Source of the DNA: Lachnospiraceae bacterium
Lineage (GTDB): Bacteria > Bacillota > Clostridia > Lachnospirales > Lachnospiraceae
Length of the DNA: 50,615 nucleotides
NCBI GenBank assembly: GCA_017467805.1
Contig: JAFUKJ010000089.1
Location: forward strand, 1-50,615
Reading direction: 5' to 3'
Below, piece by piece: positions 15,433-25,051 of this stretch (position 1 is its first letter; each line of letters starts with the position of its first letter). The position numbers and the translations under genes are program-made. The notes under the pieces were generated by a model. That model saw only the letters and a program-made list of their open reading frames with translations. It was not told the origin of the DNA and did not search any database.

Positions 15433-18400
15433 ATGAAATCAAAGCAGATAATAGCATTGCTTTTTGCAACAGCCTTAGTCGTAGAGTCGATGCCTTGGGG
15501 TGCGTCTACTGTGCAGGCTGCTACAGAGAAGACACAAGAGGAATATGAGGATCTGGTTGGTACATATTCAATAGATGAAAGTATACCTTCTTATAATGAG
15601 TATATTTCCATTTATCCCCAGGTATTTCCAGAAGAAGAATATCGAATCGAAGCAGCGTCTTATGTAAGGTATGAAGAAGCTGGCGTGGCGGCAACACCTG
15701 AGATTTATGAAGCTTATGAAGGTGTGCCGAACGGAAAGGCAGCTGTACTTACCTCAGAGGAGGCACTGATAGAGTATGATTTTACAATTGATGCAGCGGG
15801 CTACTATGATATGTCGCTGGTATATTATCCGATAGAGGGTAAGGCATCAGAAATACAACGTTCCTTCTTTATAGATGGAGAGATTCCTTATGGCGAACTG
15901 GCTTTGGTGGAGTTCAATCGAATCTGGGGTAATGAGGTTACAGAGTTTATCACGGATGAGAATGGTATCCTTGTGAAGAACTGGGAAACGGATAATCAGG
16001 GAAATGAAGTAAGACCATATACAGTAGAGACTCCTGAATGGGTAGAAACTTATCTGTATGACAGTAACGGTTATGTGATTTCTCCGTTATCTGTTTATCT
16101 GGAGGCTGGTGAGCATACGATTACAATTATGTCGCAGAAAGAGCCGATGCTCTTAAGCGAGATTGTATTGAATAACAGTGATGAGGTACAGGATTACGCA
16201 ACAGTGAAGAGTACAAAGGATTCGGAAGGTGCTACTGCAACAAGCGGCGTGAATGTCAGAATCGAGGCAGAGAATACCAATAAGACATCATCACAGATGC
16301 TTTATCCAAGACAGGACCAGTCATCTCCTGCAGTATATCCGTCAAGTCCTAAGGTGTTATTGAACAATACCATAGGTGGAACCTCATGGCAGAATGCAGG
16401 ACAGTGGATAGAATGGGAATTTGAAGTACCTGAAAGTGGATATTATAACGTTTCTACATATTGCAAACAGAACTTTGTAAGAGGTATTGAGGTTTGTAGA
16501 AGAATTACCATTGATGGAGAGGTTCCTTTTGAAGAATTGAGTGATTACGGTTTTGCATATAAGCAGACCTGGAGAGAAGAGATTCTTTCAGATGAGAATG
16601 GCAATCCATATGAGATTTACTTAGAAGCAGGAACACATACACTTCGTATGGAAGTGGTACTTGGTGATATGGCAGATATTATCAGTCAGGTACAGTCCTG
16701 CGTACAGCAGTTGAATGCAATCTATCGTTCGGTTATTTACATCACAGGTGTAGCACCTGATAAATACCGTGACTACCAGATTGAAGCAAGTCTTCCTAAT
16801 CTGGAAGGACAGTTGATTGCGGTAAGAGAAGATTTGCAGGTGGCTGTAGATGCATTGAAGATAACAGCGGGAACAAACAGTGATAAGCTTACTGTTTTGA
16901 ATACAATGAACGACCAGCTTGATGAGCTGATTGAAGACCAAGAGAGATTTACAGAAGTTATTTCCTCCTACAAAACAAATGTCAGAGCCTGCGGTAACTG
17001 GATTACTCAGGTTCTGGCGCAACCGTTACAGTTAGACAGAATCAATATCTACTCTGCTGACAGCAAGACAGAGGTAGAAGGTGATGGATGGCTTGCAGCG
17101 GCAGGATATGAGATACAGAGACTGTTCTATTCCTTCATCGTAGATTACAACCAGATTGGTAATGTGGTTGAGGATGAGGAGACAGCATTAACACTTTGGG
17201 TTGGTACAGGACGTGACCAGGCAAATGTTATTAAGTCATTAATTGACGAGAGATTTACCAATGAAACAGGCATTAATGTAAATGTTCAGCTGGTAGATAT
17301 GAATACACTTCTTCGTGCAACACTTGCAGGAGAAGGACCTGATATCGCAATTCAGGTTGCCAATACCAACGGTATTGCAGGTGCGGTATTGAATACAGGT
17401 AATGATACACCTGTTAACTACGGACTTAGAAATGCAGTATTGGATTTATCGCAGTTTGACGATTTTGAAGAAATTACAGAGCGTTTCTCAGAGAGCGCAC
17501 TTGTACCGTTTACCTTTGATGGTGCAACCTACGCACTTCCTGAGACACAGACCTTCCCAATGATGTTCTATCGTAAGGATATCCTGGCAGAGATTGGCTT
17601 AGAGGTACCAACGACTTGGGATGAGGTTAAGGTAGCTATGACAGTATTAAGTAAGAACCAGATGGAGTTTGGTATGCTACCGAATGAGCAGACCTTTGCG
17701 ATGCTTCTTTTCCAAAATGGTGGAGAGTACTACTCAGAGAACGGTGACCGCTCTATGTTAGATTCTGATATTGCAGTAAGCACCTTTAAGGAATATTGCG
17801 AATATTACACAGATTATAAGCTGGATAAAGCGACAAGTGTAGAGGAGAGATTCCGTACAGGTGAGTGTCCGATTATTATTTCGGATTATACGACCTACAA
17901 CAACTTGCAGGTATCTGCACCTGATATTCAGGGATTGTGGGAGTTCACTGTAGTTCCAGGTGTGGAGCAGGAGGATGGAACCATCAATCATGCGACAGGA
18001 AGTACAGGACTTGCAGACTTTATCATGGCAGATACAGAGTATCCAGAAGAGTGTTGGGAGTTCCTTAAGTGGTGGACCAGTGCAGACATCCAGACCATAT
18101 ATGGTAGAGAGATGGAGAGTCTGATGGGTGCCAGTGCAAGAGTTGCAACAGCTAACTTAGAGGCATTTGGTAATCTGGCATGGCCTGTAAGTGACTACAA
18201 GGCGATTATGGAGCAGTTCGAGCAGGTAGAGGGTATTCCTCAGGTTCCTGGTGGATATTATTCATGGCGTAATGTAAACAACGCGTTCTATACGGTGACA
18301 ACACCTGCATCTGATACAGGACACGACATGATGGCAACACCAAGAGAAGAACTGATGGATAAGGTATTGTATATCAATGCAGAGATTGATTATAAGAGAG

Positions 18401-18444
18401 AAGAGTTTGGTTTGCCTCTGGCAGACGATGAGACTATAGAGTAA
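15433..18444 (+). CDS. Giant solute-binding protein fused to CBM-like domains
   Basis: The 1003-residue protein has a Sec signal peptide ending near VQAATE and no lipobox cysteine. Residues about 70-255 and 273-414 are two CBM35-like beta-sandwich domains (each with YYDMS/YYNVS strands, IDGE and an EAGEHT/EAGTHT motif). Residues 415-580 are mostly helical. From about 583 to 1000 is a family 1 sugar solute-binding domain (LTLWVGTGRDQ at its start; MFYRKDILAEIGLEVPTTWDE). Standard solute-binding proteins are about 430-550 residues and, in Gram-positives, lipid-anchored. Here the binding domain is C-terminal and no wall anchor is seen. The two permease genes directly downstream support a transport role; CBM domains may hold it to polysaccharide or wall. 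Confidence 0.8.
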   Translation: MKSKQIIALLFATALVVESMPWGASTVQAATEKTQEEYEDLVGTYSIDESIPSYNEYISIYPQVFPEEEYRIEAASYVRYEEAGVAATPEIYEAYEGVPNGKAAVLTSEEALIEYDFTIDAAGYYDMSLVYYPIEGKASEIQRSFFIDGEIPYGELALVEFNRIWGNEVTEFITDENGILVKNWETDNQGNEVRPYTVETPEWVETYLYDSNGYVISPLSVYLEAGEHTITIMSQKEPMLLSEIVLNNSDEVQDYATVKSTKDSEGATATSGVNVRIEAENTNKTSSQMLYPRQDQSSPAVYPSSPKVLLNNTIGGTSWQNAGQWIEWEFEVPESGYYNVSTYCKQNFVRGIEVCRRITIDGEVPFEELSDYGFAYKQTWREEILSDENGNPYEIYLEAGTHTLRMEVVLGDMADIISQVQSCVQQLNAIYRSVIYITGVAPDKYRDYQIEASLPNLEGQLIAVREDLQVAVDALKITAGTNSDKLTVLNTMNDQLDELIEDQERFTEVISSYKTNVRACGNWITQVLAQPLQLDRINIYSADSKTEVEGDGWLAAAGYEIQRLFYSFIVDYNQIGNVVEDEETALTLWVGTGRDQANVIKSLIDERFTNETGINVNVQLVDMNTLLRATLAGEGPDIAIQVANTNGIAGAVLNTGNDTPVNYGLRNAVLDLSQFDDFEEITERFSESALVPFTFDGATYALPETQTFPMMFYRKDILAEIGLEVPTTWDEVKVAMTVLSKNQMEFGMLPNEQTFAMLLFQNGGEYYSENGDRSMLDSDIAVSTFKEYCEYYTDYKLDKATSVEERFRTGECPIIISDYTTYNNLQVSAPDIQGLWEFTVVPGVEQEDGTINHATGSTGLADFIMADTEYPEECWEFLKWWTSADIQTIYGREMESLMGASARVATANLEAFGNLAWPVSDYKAIMEQFEQVEGIPQVPGGYYSWRNVNNAFYTVTTPASDTGHDMMATPREELMDKVLYINAEIDYKREEFGLPLADDETIE

Positions 18445-18457
18445 GGAGGGAAGCTAA

Positions 18458-19423
18458 GTGAAGGCAAAAGCAAAGAAAAATGCGGTAGATTTGTCAACGA
18501 TGACAGAAGCTGAGCAGATTGCCGCAAAGCAAAGAAAATTATCTTATCAGATAAAGAGAAACAAAGCTTCCTATTTGATGCTGGCACCATATTTTATACT
18601 GTTTTTCTTCTTTACAGTATTACCTGTATTGATGTCAGTTTGTTTAAGCTTTACACACTTTAATATGTTGGAAATGCCGACCTTTGTTGGTTGGAAGAAC
18701 TATATTAAGTTATTTCTTGAGGATGATATCTTTATGATATCCCTCAAGAATACACTGATTTTTGCAGTAGTAACAGGACCTGTCAGCTATTTGCTGTGTC
18801 TGTTGTTTGCATGGATTATCAATGAGTTCAAGGGAAAGCTTCGAGCAGTTCTTACATTGATTTTCTACGCGCCATCCATTTGTGGTAATGCCTATATGGT
18901 ATGGAACCTGATTTTAACAGGTGACAGATATGGTTACTTAAACGGTCTTTTACTAAAGCTTGATATTTTAAATGAGCCAAAGCTTTGGATGCAGACAGAG
19001 AAGTATATTCTCCCAGTGTTAATCGTAGTTCAGTTATGGTTATCACTTGGTACAGGATTCCTGTCATTTATTGCAGGTCTTCAGACTGTTGATAAGAGCT
19101 TATACGAGGCAGCAGCCTTAGATGGTGTTAAGAACCGCTGGCAGGAGTTATGGCATGTAACACTTCCAGCCATGAAGCCGCAGTTAATGTTCGGTGCGGT
19201 TATGCAGATTACACAGTCCTTTGCAGTAGCGGATATCTCTATTAACTTAGCAGGTAACCCATCCGTAAACTACGCAGGTGCAACTGTTGTAACACACCTT
19301 TTGGACTATGGCTCAACAAGATTTGATATGGGTTATGCTTCAGCAATTGCAACAGTACTGTTCATGCTGATGGTAGGAACGAATAAATTAGTACAGAAGG
19401 TACTGGGAAGGGTAGGTGAATAA
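18458..19423 (+). CDS. ABC sugar permease, MalF/UgpA type
   Basis: A GTG start follows AAGGAGGG, 13 bases after the solute-binding gene. The 321-residue membrane protein has six predicted transmembrane helices and the permease EAA loop, here EAAALDGVKNRWQELWHVTLP, which docks the ATPase. A charged cytoplasmic N-terminus of about 40 residues precedes the first helix (YLMLAPYFILFFFF). It pairs with the next gene to form the membrane channel of a carbohydrate importer. No ATPase is encoded in the window; in many Firmicutes a shared MsmK-like ATPase serves several such importers. Confidence 0.92.
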   Translation: MKAKAKKNAVDLSTMTEAEQIAAKQRKLSYQIKRNKASYLMLAPYFILFFFFTVLPVLMSVCLSFTHFNMLEMPTFVGWKNYIKLFLEDDIFMISLKNTLIFAVVTGPVSYLLCLLFAWIINEFKGKLRAVLTLIFYAPSICGNAYMVWNLILTGDRYGYLNGLLLKLDILNEPKLWMQTEKYILPVLIVVQLWLSLGTGFLSFIAGLQTVDKSLYEAAALDGVKNRWQELWHVTLPAMKPQLMFGAVMQITQSFAVADISINLAGNPSVNYAGATVVTHLLDYGSTRFDMGYASAIATVLFMLMVGTNKLVQKVLGRVGE

Positions 19424-19424
19424 C

Positions 19425-20306
19425 ATGGCAGGAAAGCCGAAGAGACGTCTCTTTAAGAGAAAGCAGAAGCAGTTGAATCGTTCCATGGCAGGTAATACCT
19501 TGTTATTTACTATAATGATTATCTGCGGAATATTTATGGCGCTGCCATTGGTTATGATTGTCAACAATGCATTAAAGCCGCTTGATGAGATATACCAGTT
19601 CCCGCCAAAGATTTTCGTTAGAAATCCTACATTGGAGAACTTCACAGACTTATTTACATTGATGAATGACACCTGGGTACCTTTTTCAAGATATTTCCTG
19701 AATACGGTAATTATTACAGGCGGTGGTATGGTGGGACACGTAATTGTGGCATCCCTTGCAGCTTATCCGCTTGCTAAGCATAAGTTCCCAGGTAAGAGTA
19801 TTCTGTTCAGCATGGTAGTGTTATCCATGATGTTCTCATGGACGGTTACACAGATTCCACAGTATACCATTATTTCATGGTTGGGTATTAATAATACCTA
19901 TGCGGCACTGATTCTTCCAGCATGGTCCTTTGGTATGGGACTTTACCTGATGAAGCAGTTCATGGAGCAGCTTCCTGATTCGCTGATGGAGTCGGCAAGA
20001 CTGGATGGAGCGAGTGAGTGGCATATATTCTGGAAAATCGTAATGCCGAACGTTAAGCCTGCATGGCTGACATTGGCAATCTTCCAGTTCCAGCAGATGT
20101 GGGGTAATACAGGAAGTCTCTTCTTAAGAGATGAGGAGTTAAAGCCTTTACAGTTTGCACTACAGCAGATTACAGCAGGTGGTGTGGCAAGAGCAGGCGC
20201 GGCAGCAGCAGTTACCTTTATTATTGCAGCTGTACCGATTACATTCTTCCTGATTTGTCAGAGCAATGTCTTAGAGACAATGACAACCTCCGGTATGAAG
20301 GATTAA
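19425..20306 (+). CDS. ABC sugar permease, MalG/UgpE type
   Basis: I choose ATG 19425 (MAGKPKRRLFKRK), seven or eight bases after GGTAGG; a GTG at 19416 is possible. The 293-residue protein has a basic N-terminus, six helices and an EAA-type loop (ESARLDGASEWHIFWKIVMP). The start and the upstream stop are one base apart, indicating tight coupling with the MalF-type partner. It should form the second half of the channel that takes substrate from the CBM-fused binding protein. Confidence 0.92.
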   Translation: MAGKPKRRLFKRKQKQLNRSMAGNTLLFTIMIICGIFMALPLVMIVNNALKPLDEIYQFPPKIFVRNPTLENFTDLFTLMNDTWVPFSRYFLNTVIITGGGMVGHVIVASLAAYPLAKHKFPGKSILFSMVVLSMMFSWTVTQIPQYTIISWLGINNTYAALILPAWSFGMGLYLMKQFMEQLPDSLMESARLDGASEWHIFWKIVMPNVKPAWLTLAIFQFQQMWGNTGSLFLRDEELKPLQFALQQITAGGVARAGAAAAVTFIIAAVPITFFLICQSNVLETMTTSGMKD

Positions 20307-20321
20307 AGGGAGGACGGATTG

Positions 20322-21803
20322 ATGAAGAAAAGATTACATCAGCTTGCAGCACTGGTATTTGCAGGAGTGATTCTGGCAACAGGAATGCCAGGTGCAGTGC
20401 AGGCAACGACATTACCTTATACAACATATAATTACGATTATCGCGAGGATATCGTATATACACCTGCTGCATATATTCCGTTAGCTTCTGTAGCAGGAAG
20501 CAGCTTCACCTATGAAGGCGAGACAATCGGGGATTTTGCATCACCTCAGGATTTGTGTAAGTCACCTGATGGAGATATCTATGTAGCAGATACGGGGAAT
20601 AACAGAATCGTTGTACTGGACAGTGCAATGAAAACTGTTAAGAAGATTATTACAAGTTTTGATAACAACGGAACAGCAGATAACTTTAATTCACCATACG
20701 GTGTAGCGGTATCGGAGTCGAATCAGCTTTATATCGCAGATTCACAGAATCATAGAATTGTCGTATTGAATGAAGACAATTCTTTAGTAAAGATTGTTGA
20801 GAATCCAACCTCTGAGGTATTAGAGGAAGGATATGTATTTACTCCTTTGAAGGTATCTGTAGACTATGCAGACCGTATCTACTGTATCGCACAGAAGATG
20901 TTCGAGGGTATCATGGTGTTCGAGACAAACGGCGAGTTTACAGGCTTCTTTGGAACGATTAACGTAGAGATTACTCTTTGGGAGAAGTTCTGGAGAAAGA
21001 TAGCTTCCAAGGAGGAGCGTTCTAACTCACAGTTATTCATTCCTACAGAGTTTACAGGAATTGACATTGACCCTGACGGCTTCGTATATGCTTCTAATAT
21101 TGATTCCTCAGGAATACAGGGAGTAAGAAGACTGAATCCAAAGGGAGAGGACGTTATTAAGAAGGGCGTAAATGAAAATGTAGGTGGTGACCTTCAGATA
21201 GACGGAACCACAGATTATGCAGGTCCTTCCCAGTTTACGGATGTTGTTTATCGACATGATGGAATTTATTCCTGTCTTGACAGAAAGAGAGGAAGAATCT
21301 TCACATATGACCACGAAGGAAATCTTCTCTATATCTTTGGTGGACTTGGTACACAGAAGGGAACCTTCACAATGCCTGTAGCCATTGAAGAGGTAAATAA
21401 TACAATCGTAGTACTGGATGCAGCAACAGGTGAGCTTTGCAGCTTTGAAGTTACAGAGTATGGACGTTTGATTAATGAAGCTGTAGCACTTCGTTACGAT
21501 GGAGATGAGGCACTTGCGGTAGCGCTTTGGCAGAGAGTATTGGAGCTGGATGAGAATAATGAGCTTGCTAATACAGGTATTGGTAAGGCATATCTGACAA
21601 GCGGTGACTATATCGAAGCCATGAAATATTTGGAAATCGGAATGGCAAGAACCTACTACTCTACAGCATTCAAGCGTTATAGAAATGAAGTTCTGACAGA
21701 GAATGCGAGCGTATTCCTGACAGGTGTTGTGGTAGTAGTGGCAGCGGTTGTTGTTACGAAAAAAGTAAGAAAGAAAAAGAAGGGAGGCGATATCGATGAG
21801 TAA
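20322..21803 (+). CDS. NHL-repeat beta-propeller membrane protein with TPR-like segment
   Basis: ATG 20322 is preceded by GGGAGGA; a TTG one codon earlier is possible. The 493-residue product has a signal peptide (to about VQA), then six NHL-type blades between about residues 55 and 380 (examples GDIYVADTGNNRIVVLD and NQLYIADSQNHRIVVLN). A TPR-like pair of helices follows (EALAVALWQRVLELDENNE), then a C-terminal transmembrane helix and a short lysine-rich cytoplasmic tail. It is thus an extracellular propeller anchored by its C-terminus. It overlaps the YIP1-family gene by 8 bases. NHL propellers bind proteins, RNA or sugars; the role here is unknown. Its conserved place among permease and DUF5696 genes suggests a part in glycan handling or transporter assembly. 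Confidence 0.8.
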   Translation: MKKRLHQLAALVFAGVILATGMPGAVQATTLPYTTYNYDYREDIVYTPAAYIPLASVAGSSFTYEGETIGDFASPQDLCKSPDGDIYVADTGNNRIVVLDSAMKTVKKIITSFDNNGTADNFNSPYGVAVSESNQLYIADSQNHRIVVLNEDNSLVKIVENPTSEVLEEGYVFTPLKVSVDYADRIYCIAQKMFEGIMVFETNGEFTGFFGTINVEITLWEKFWRKIASKEERSNSQLFIPTEFTGIDIDPDGFVYASNIDSSGIQGVRRLNPKGEDVIKKGVNENVGGDLQIDGTTDYAGPSQFTDVVYRHDGIYSCLDRKRGRIFTYDHEGNLLYIFGGLGTQKGTFTMPVAIEEVNNTIVVLDAATGELCSFEVTEYGRLINEAVALRYDGDEALAVALWQRVLELDENNELANTGIGKAYLTSGDYIEAMKYLEIGMARTYYSTAFKRYRNEVLTENASVFLTGVVVVVAAVVVTKKVRKKKKGGDIDE

Positions 21804-22428
21804 GGCATTTTCAAAGGAAAAGCTTCAATACATGTTATACACGATTTCGCACCCTATGGACGGATTTTACTGGATTCGTCATGCAGAGAAGGGAAGCGTA
21901 CCATTAGCGATTGTGCTGGTTGTTATCTTTTCCATCTGCTTTACAGCGAATCGTCTGATGGCAAGCTTTATTGTAAATGATTTGGACCCAAGAAGCGTAG
22001 ACAGTCTCTATGAGCTGATGGGCGTCCTGTTATTCTACCTGTTAATCTGCGTAGGAAACTGGGCAGTTACCTGTCTGATGGAGGGTGAGGGAAGATTAAA
22101 GGATATCGCGATTGCGGTTGGTTATTCCACATTTCCAATCAGCGTAGTTCTTTTTATCGGTACCATTCTTAGTCAGGCAGTGGCAAACGATGAAGCAGCA
22201 TTTTATACCATGTTACTTGGAGTTGGTATTGCGTATGGCTTGATTATGATGCTGATTGGTATCATGCAGGTTCATAACTATACATTAGGAAAGACCTTGA
22301 TTACAGTGTTCTTAACCTTTATCGCGATGCTGATTATCATTTTCGTGGTGCTTCTGGTAACAAATATGCTTAGTATGGTAGTGGTTTTCTTTAAGAGTAT
22401 TTATACAGAGATTATATTCTGGTCGTAA
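21796..22428 (+). CDS. YIP1-family integral membrane protein
   Basis: This 210-residue protein has about five predicted transmembrane helices and the layout of the bacterial YIP1 family: a short cytoplasmic N-terminus with a HPMDGFYWIRHAEKGS motif, then closely packed helices with ICVGNWAVTCLMEGEG and GYSTFPISV segments. Its start lies inside the end of the NHL gene (8-base overlap), so the two are translationally coupled. The next gene follows after 13 bases. In eukaryotes Yip1 proteins act in vesicle traffic; the bacterial role is not established. A scaffold between the propeller and the DUF5696 protein is a guess from gene order. Confidence 0.72.
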   Translation: MSKAFSKEKLQYMLYTISHPMDGFYWIRHAEKGSVPLAIVLVVIFSICFTANRLMASFIVNDLDPRSVDSLYELMGVLLFYLLICVGNWAVTCLMEGEGRLKDIAIAVGYSTFPISVVLFIGTILSQAVANDEAAFYTMLLGVGIAYGLIMMLIGIMQVHNYTLGKTLITVFLTFIAMLIIIFVVLLVTNMLSMVVVFFKSIYTEIIFWS

Positions 22429-22441
22429 GGGGGCATAGGTA

Positions 22442-25051
22442 ATGAGTAAAGTTAAGAAAAATAAAATAAAGCGCCCTATGAGCCTTACAAAGCGTATCCT
22501 GCTGATTATCCTTGCGATTGCGGCGGTGGCAGGTGTGAGCTATTTAGGATATTATCTGGTGCATTATACCTTTTATGACCGATATGAGGATTTCCTGACT
22601 TCAAGCTATGAGTACGAGACAGGAAATGAATTCGAAGCGGTAAAGGAAGCTAATCCTGATGTAGCAGATATGGTGCTTGTAACTGAGAATGAAAGCTTAA
22701 AGCTTTATACAAATACAGAGACAGCGGTTGTGGCTGTGTACGATAAGAGAAACGGAGAGACAATTTATAGCAATCCAGTAGATGCAGATGATGATGCGGT
22801 GGCAAATGGAACAAACATGAATTACTTAAAGTCACAGTTCATTCTTCAGTACTATAACAAGGATGTAAAGAGTGGAACCTTTGATTCCTACAGCATGGCA
22901 GTTGAAAGAGGTCAGCTGGAGGCAGAGGCGATTGAAAATGGTATCAGATATATCTACACAGTAGGTGATTTTGAAACCAGTAAGACAGGAAATCTTCCTA
23001 TTTACATCATGCAGGAGAAGTTAGACGCAGTAGCAGCAACTCTTACAGAGAAGGAAGCAACCTCACTTTACAGATACTATGGTGCAAGTGAAACTGTACC
23101 TGGTATGTTAGAACTTAATGGTGTTGTACAGAAGAATGTTAAGACCATTGCCAAGGTAAAGGGCTGGTTTGAGGCGGCTGGCTGGACTGATGCAGATTAC
23201 GAGGAGCAGATGGCACTTGCAGGAGTAGAAGTACAGATGCCGATTTCCTTCAAGATTCCATTGGAATACAGATTGGAAGAGGATGGCTTAAAGGTATCCA
23301 TTCCTGTATCGGGTATTGAAGAGTTTGGCGGTGGTTCCATCTACAGAATCCAGTTGCTTAGATACATGGCAGCAGGCGGAGCAGATGAGGAAGGTTATCT
23401 TGTAGTACCGAATGGTTCTGGCTCTATTATCAATTTCAATAATGGAAAGCTTAAGGCAGCCAACTATTCACAGTACATATATGATATGGACCCATTGGCA
23501 GTAAATTATACAACAACAGATATTGCTGACGCAGCAAGACTTCCATTATTCGGAATCTGCAGAGAAAACAGCAGCGTGCTGGCAGTGATTGAAGATGGTA
23601 AGACACTTGCAAACCTTACAGCTGGTATCTCAGGTGTATACAACGAGTACAATTACGTTTATCCAACCTTTGTACTCAGAACAGCAGATAACTTATCAAT
23701 GTTCGGAGATGCAATTTCAGATGTATATGTATTAGAGCCTGATATGTATGATGCAAATCTTACTGTAAGATACAGCTTCTTAACAGAAGAGAATAAGGGT
23801 TATGCAGGACTTGCAAATTACTATCGTGGAAAGCTGATTGAGGACGGCGTATTAACAGCAGGAAATGCTTCGGGAGATATTCCTTTCTACTACGATATTA
23901 TCGGCGGTGTAAGAGAAACTTCTCATTTCCTTGGTGTACAGTACCTTAGAAACTTCGCAATGACTACCTTTGAGGAGGCGGAAGCGATTTCTAACGAGCT
24001 TGCAGACCTCGGAATTACGAAGCAGGTAATGAATTATCAGGGCTGGATGAATGAAGGCTATTACCATGATGCGGTAGATTCCTTAAGAGTAACCTCTAAG
24101 CTTGGCGGCGTGAAAGGCTTGGAGTCCTTGAACAACACTGTTGAGGCAAATGGCGGACGCTTTTATGCAGATGTTGCATTACAGAAGGTAACCTACGCAG
24201 ATGACGGCTTTAACTACGAGGCAGAGGGCGCAAGATATTACGGTGCAGGATATGTAGCAGGCTTTGGTCTGATTAATCCTACAACACTTCGTAATACCTC
24301 AGGACTTGGATATATGGAGAATCTTTACGATATCTTATCTCCAAAGTATCTGCCAAGATATGTAGAGAAGTTCACAAATAAGGTTGGCAAGTATGATATT
24401 GATGGTATTGCACTTAGAGATTTAGGTAATTACTTAAGCTCTGATAAGAAGCGTACCAATATCATTGACAGAGAAGAAGCACTTGAAATCGTGTTGGGAC
24501 AGTGGGAAACACTGGAAGGCTCAGGCAAGAACCTGATGGCTGATGCAGCAAATGATTACAGCTTCGGATATTTAACGGATATTATTAATGCTCCGATTTC
24601 AGACAATGAGTACTTTATCGTAGATGAGGATATTCCGTTATATGAAATGATTATTCACGGATGTATTGATTATTCGACATCACTCCTTAACTTCTATGAT
24701 GCTGAGGATATGACAGGAATTGTTTTAAATATGATTGAGTACGGTGCAGCTCCACATTATGTGTTTACATGGGAAGAGTCTAGCGAGATGAAGAAGACAG
24801 CACTCAACCGCTACTATGCTACAACTTATGAGGTATGGAAGAACGAGGCTGTAGAAATCTACGGACAGGTAAATGAAGCACTTAAGAATGTAAGCGGCGC
24901 ACAGATGGTTAATCACGAAATCCTTGAAGAGGGAGTTCGCAAGGTAAGCTATGATAATGGCGTAACCATTTATTTGAATTATAACGATGAAGTAAAAACA
25001 GCTGACGGAGTAGAGATTCTGCCAGGAAGCTACAGAATGGAGGGAAATTAA
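22442..25051 (+). CDS. Large membrane-anchored DUF5696-type protein, possible glycosidase fold
   Basis: The 869-residue protein has a basic cytoplasmic N-terminus, one transmembrane helix (about 18-42) and an extracellular part of about 825 residues. The first half (about 70-470) is beta-rich. From about 480 the pattern resembles a TIM barrel: repeated strand-helix units, an acidic strand DGIALRDLG (D654, D660), a VDEDIPLYE motif (D728, E729, D730, E735), and a final beta module (YLNYNDEV). This is the pattern of DUF5696 proteins, which I recall from transporter-linked clusters. Glycosidase-like barrels with two carboxylates at strand ends look similar, so an enzyme on glycans is plausible, but no catalytic pair is proven. 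It is tightly spaced with YIP1 and the second permease pair. Confidence 0.65.
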   Translation: MSKVKKNKIKRPMSLTKRILLIILAIAAVAGVSYLGYYLVHYTFYDRYEDFLTSSYEYETGNEFEAVKEANPDVADMVLVTENESLKLYTNTETAVVAVYDKRNGETIYSNPVDADDDAVANGTNMNYLKSQFILQYYNKDVKSGTFDSYSMAVERGQLEAEAIENGIRYIYTVGDFETSKTGNLPIYIMQEKLDAVAATLTEKEATSLYRYYGASETVPGMLELNGVVQKNVKTIAKVKGWFEAAGWTDADYEEQMALAGVEVQMPISFKIPLEYRLEEDGLKVSIPVSGIEEFGGGSIYRIQLLRYMAAGGADEEGYLVVPNGSGSIINFNNGKLKAANYSQYIYDMDPLAVNYTTTDIADAARLPLFGICRENSSVLAVIEDGKTLANLTAGISGVYNEYNYVYPTFVLRTADNLSMFGDAISDVYVLEPDMYDANLTVRYSFLTEENKGYAGLANYYRGKLIEDGVLTAGNASGDIPFYYDIIGGVRETSHFLGVQYLRNFAMTTFEEAEAISNELADLGITKQVMNYQGWMNEGYYHDAVDSLRVTSKLGGVKGLESLNNTVEANGGRFYADVALQKVTYADDGFNYEAEGARYYGAGYVAGFGLINPTTLRNTSGLGYMENLYDILSPKYLPRYVEKFTNKVGKYDIDGIALRDLGNYLSSDKKRTNIIDREEALEIVLGQWETLEGSGKNLMADAANDYSFGYLTDIINAPISDNEYFIVDEDIPLYEMIIHGCIDYSTSLLNFYDAEDMTGIVLNMIEYGAAPHYVFTWEESSEMKKTALNRYYATTYEVWKNEAVEIYGQVNEALKNVSGAQMVNHEILEEGVRKVSYDNGVTIYLNYNDEVKTADGVEILPGSYRMEGN

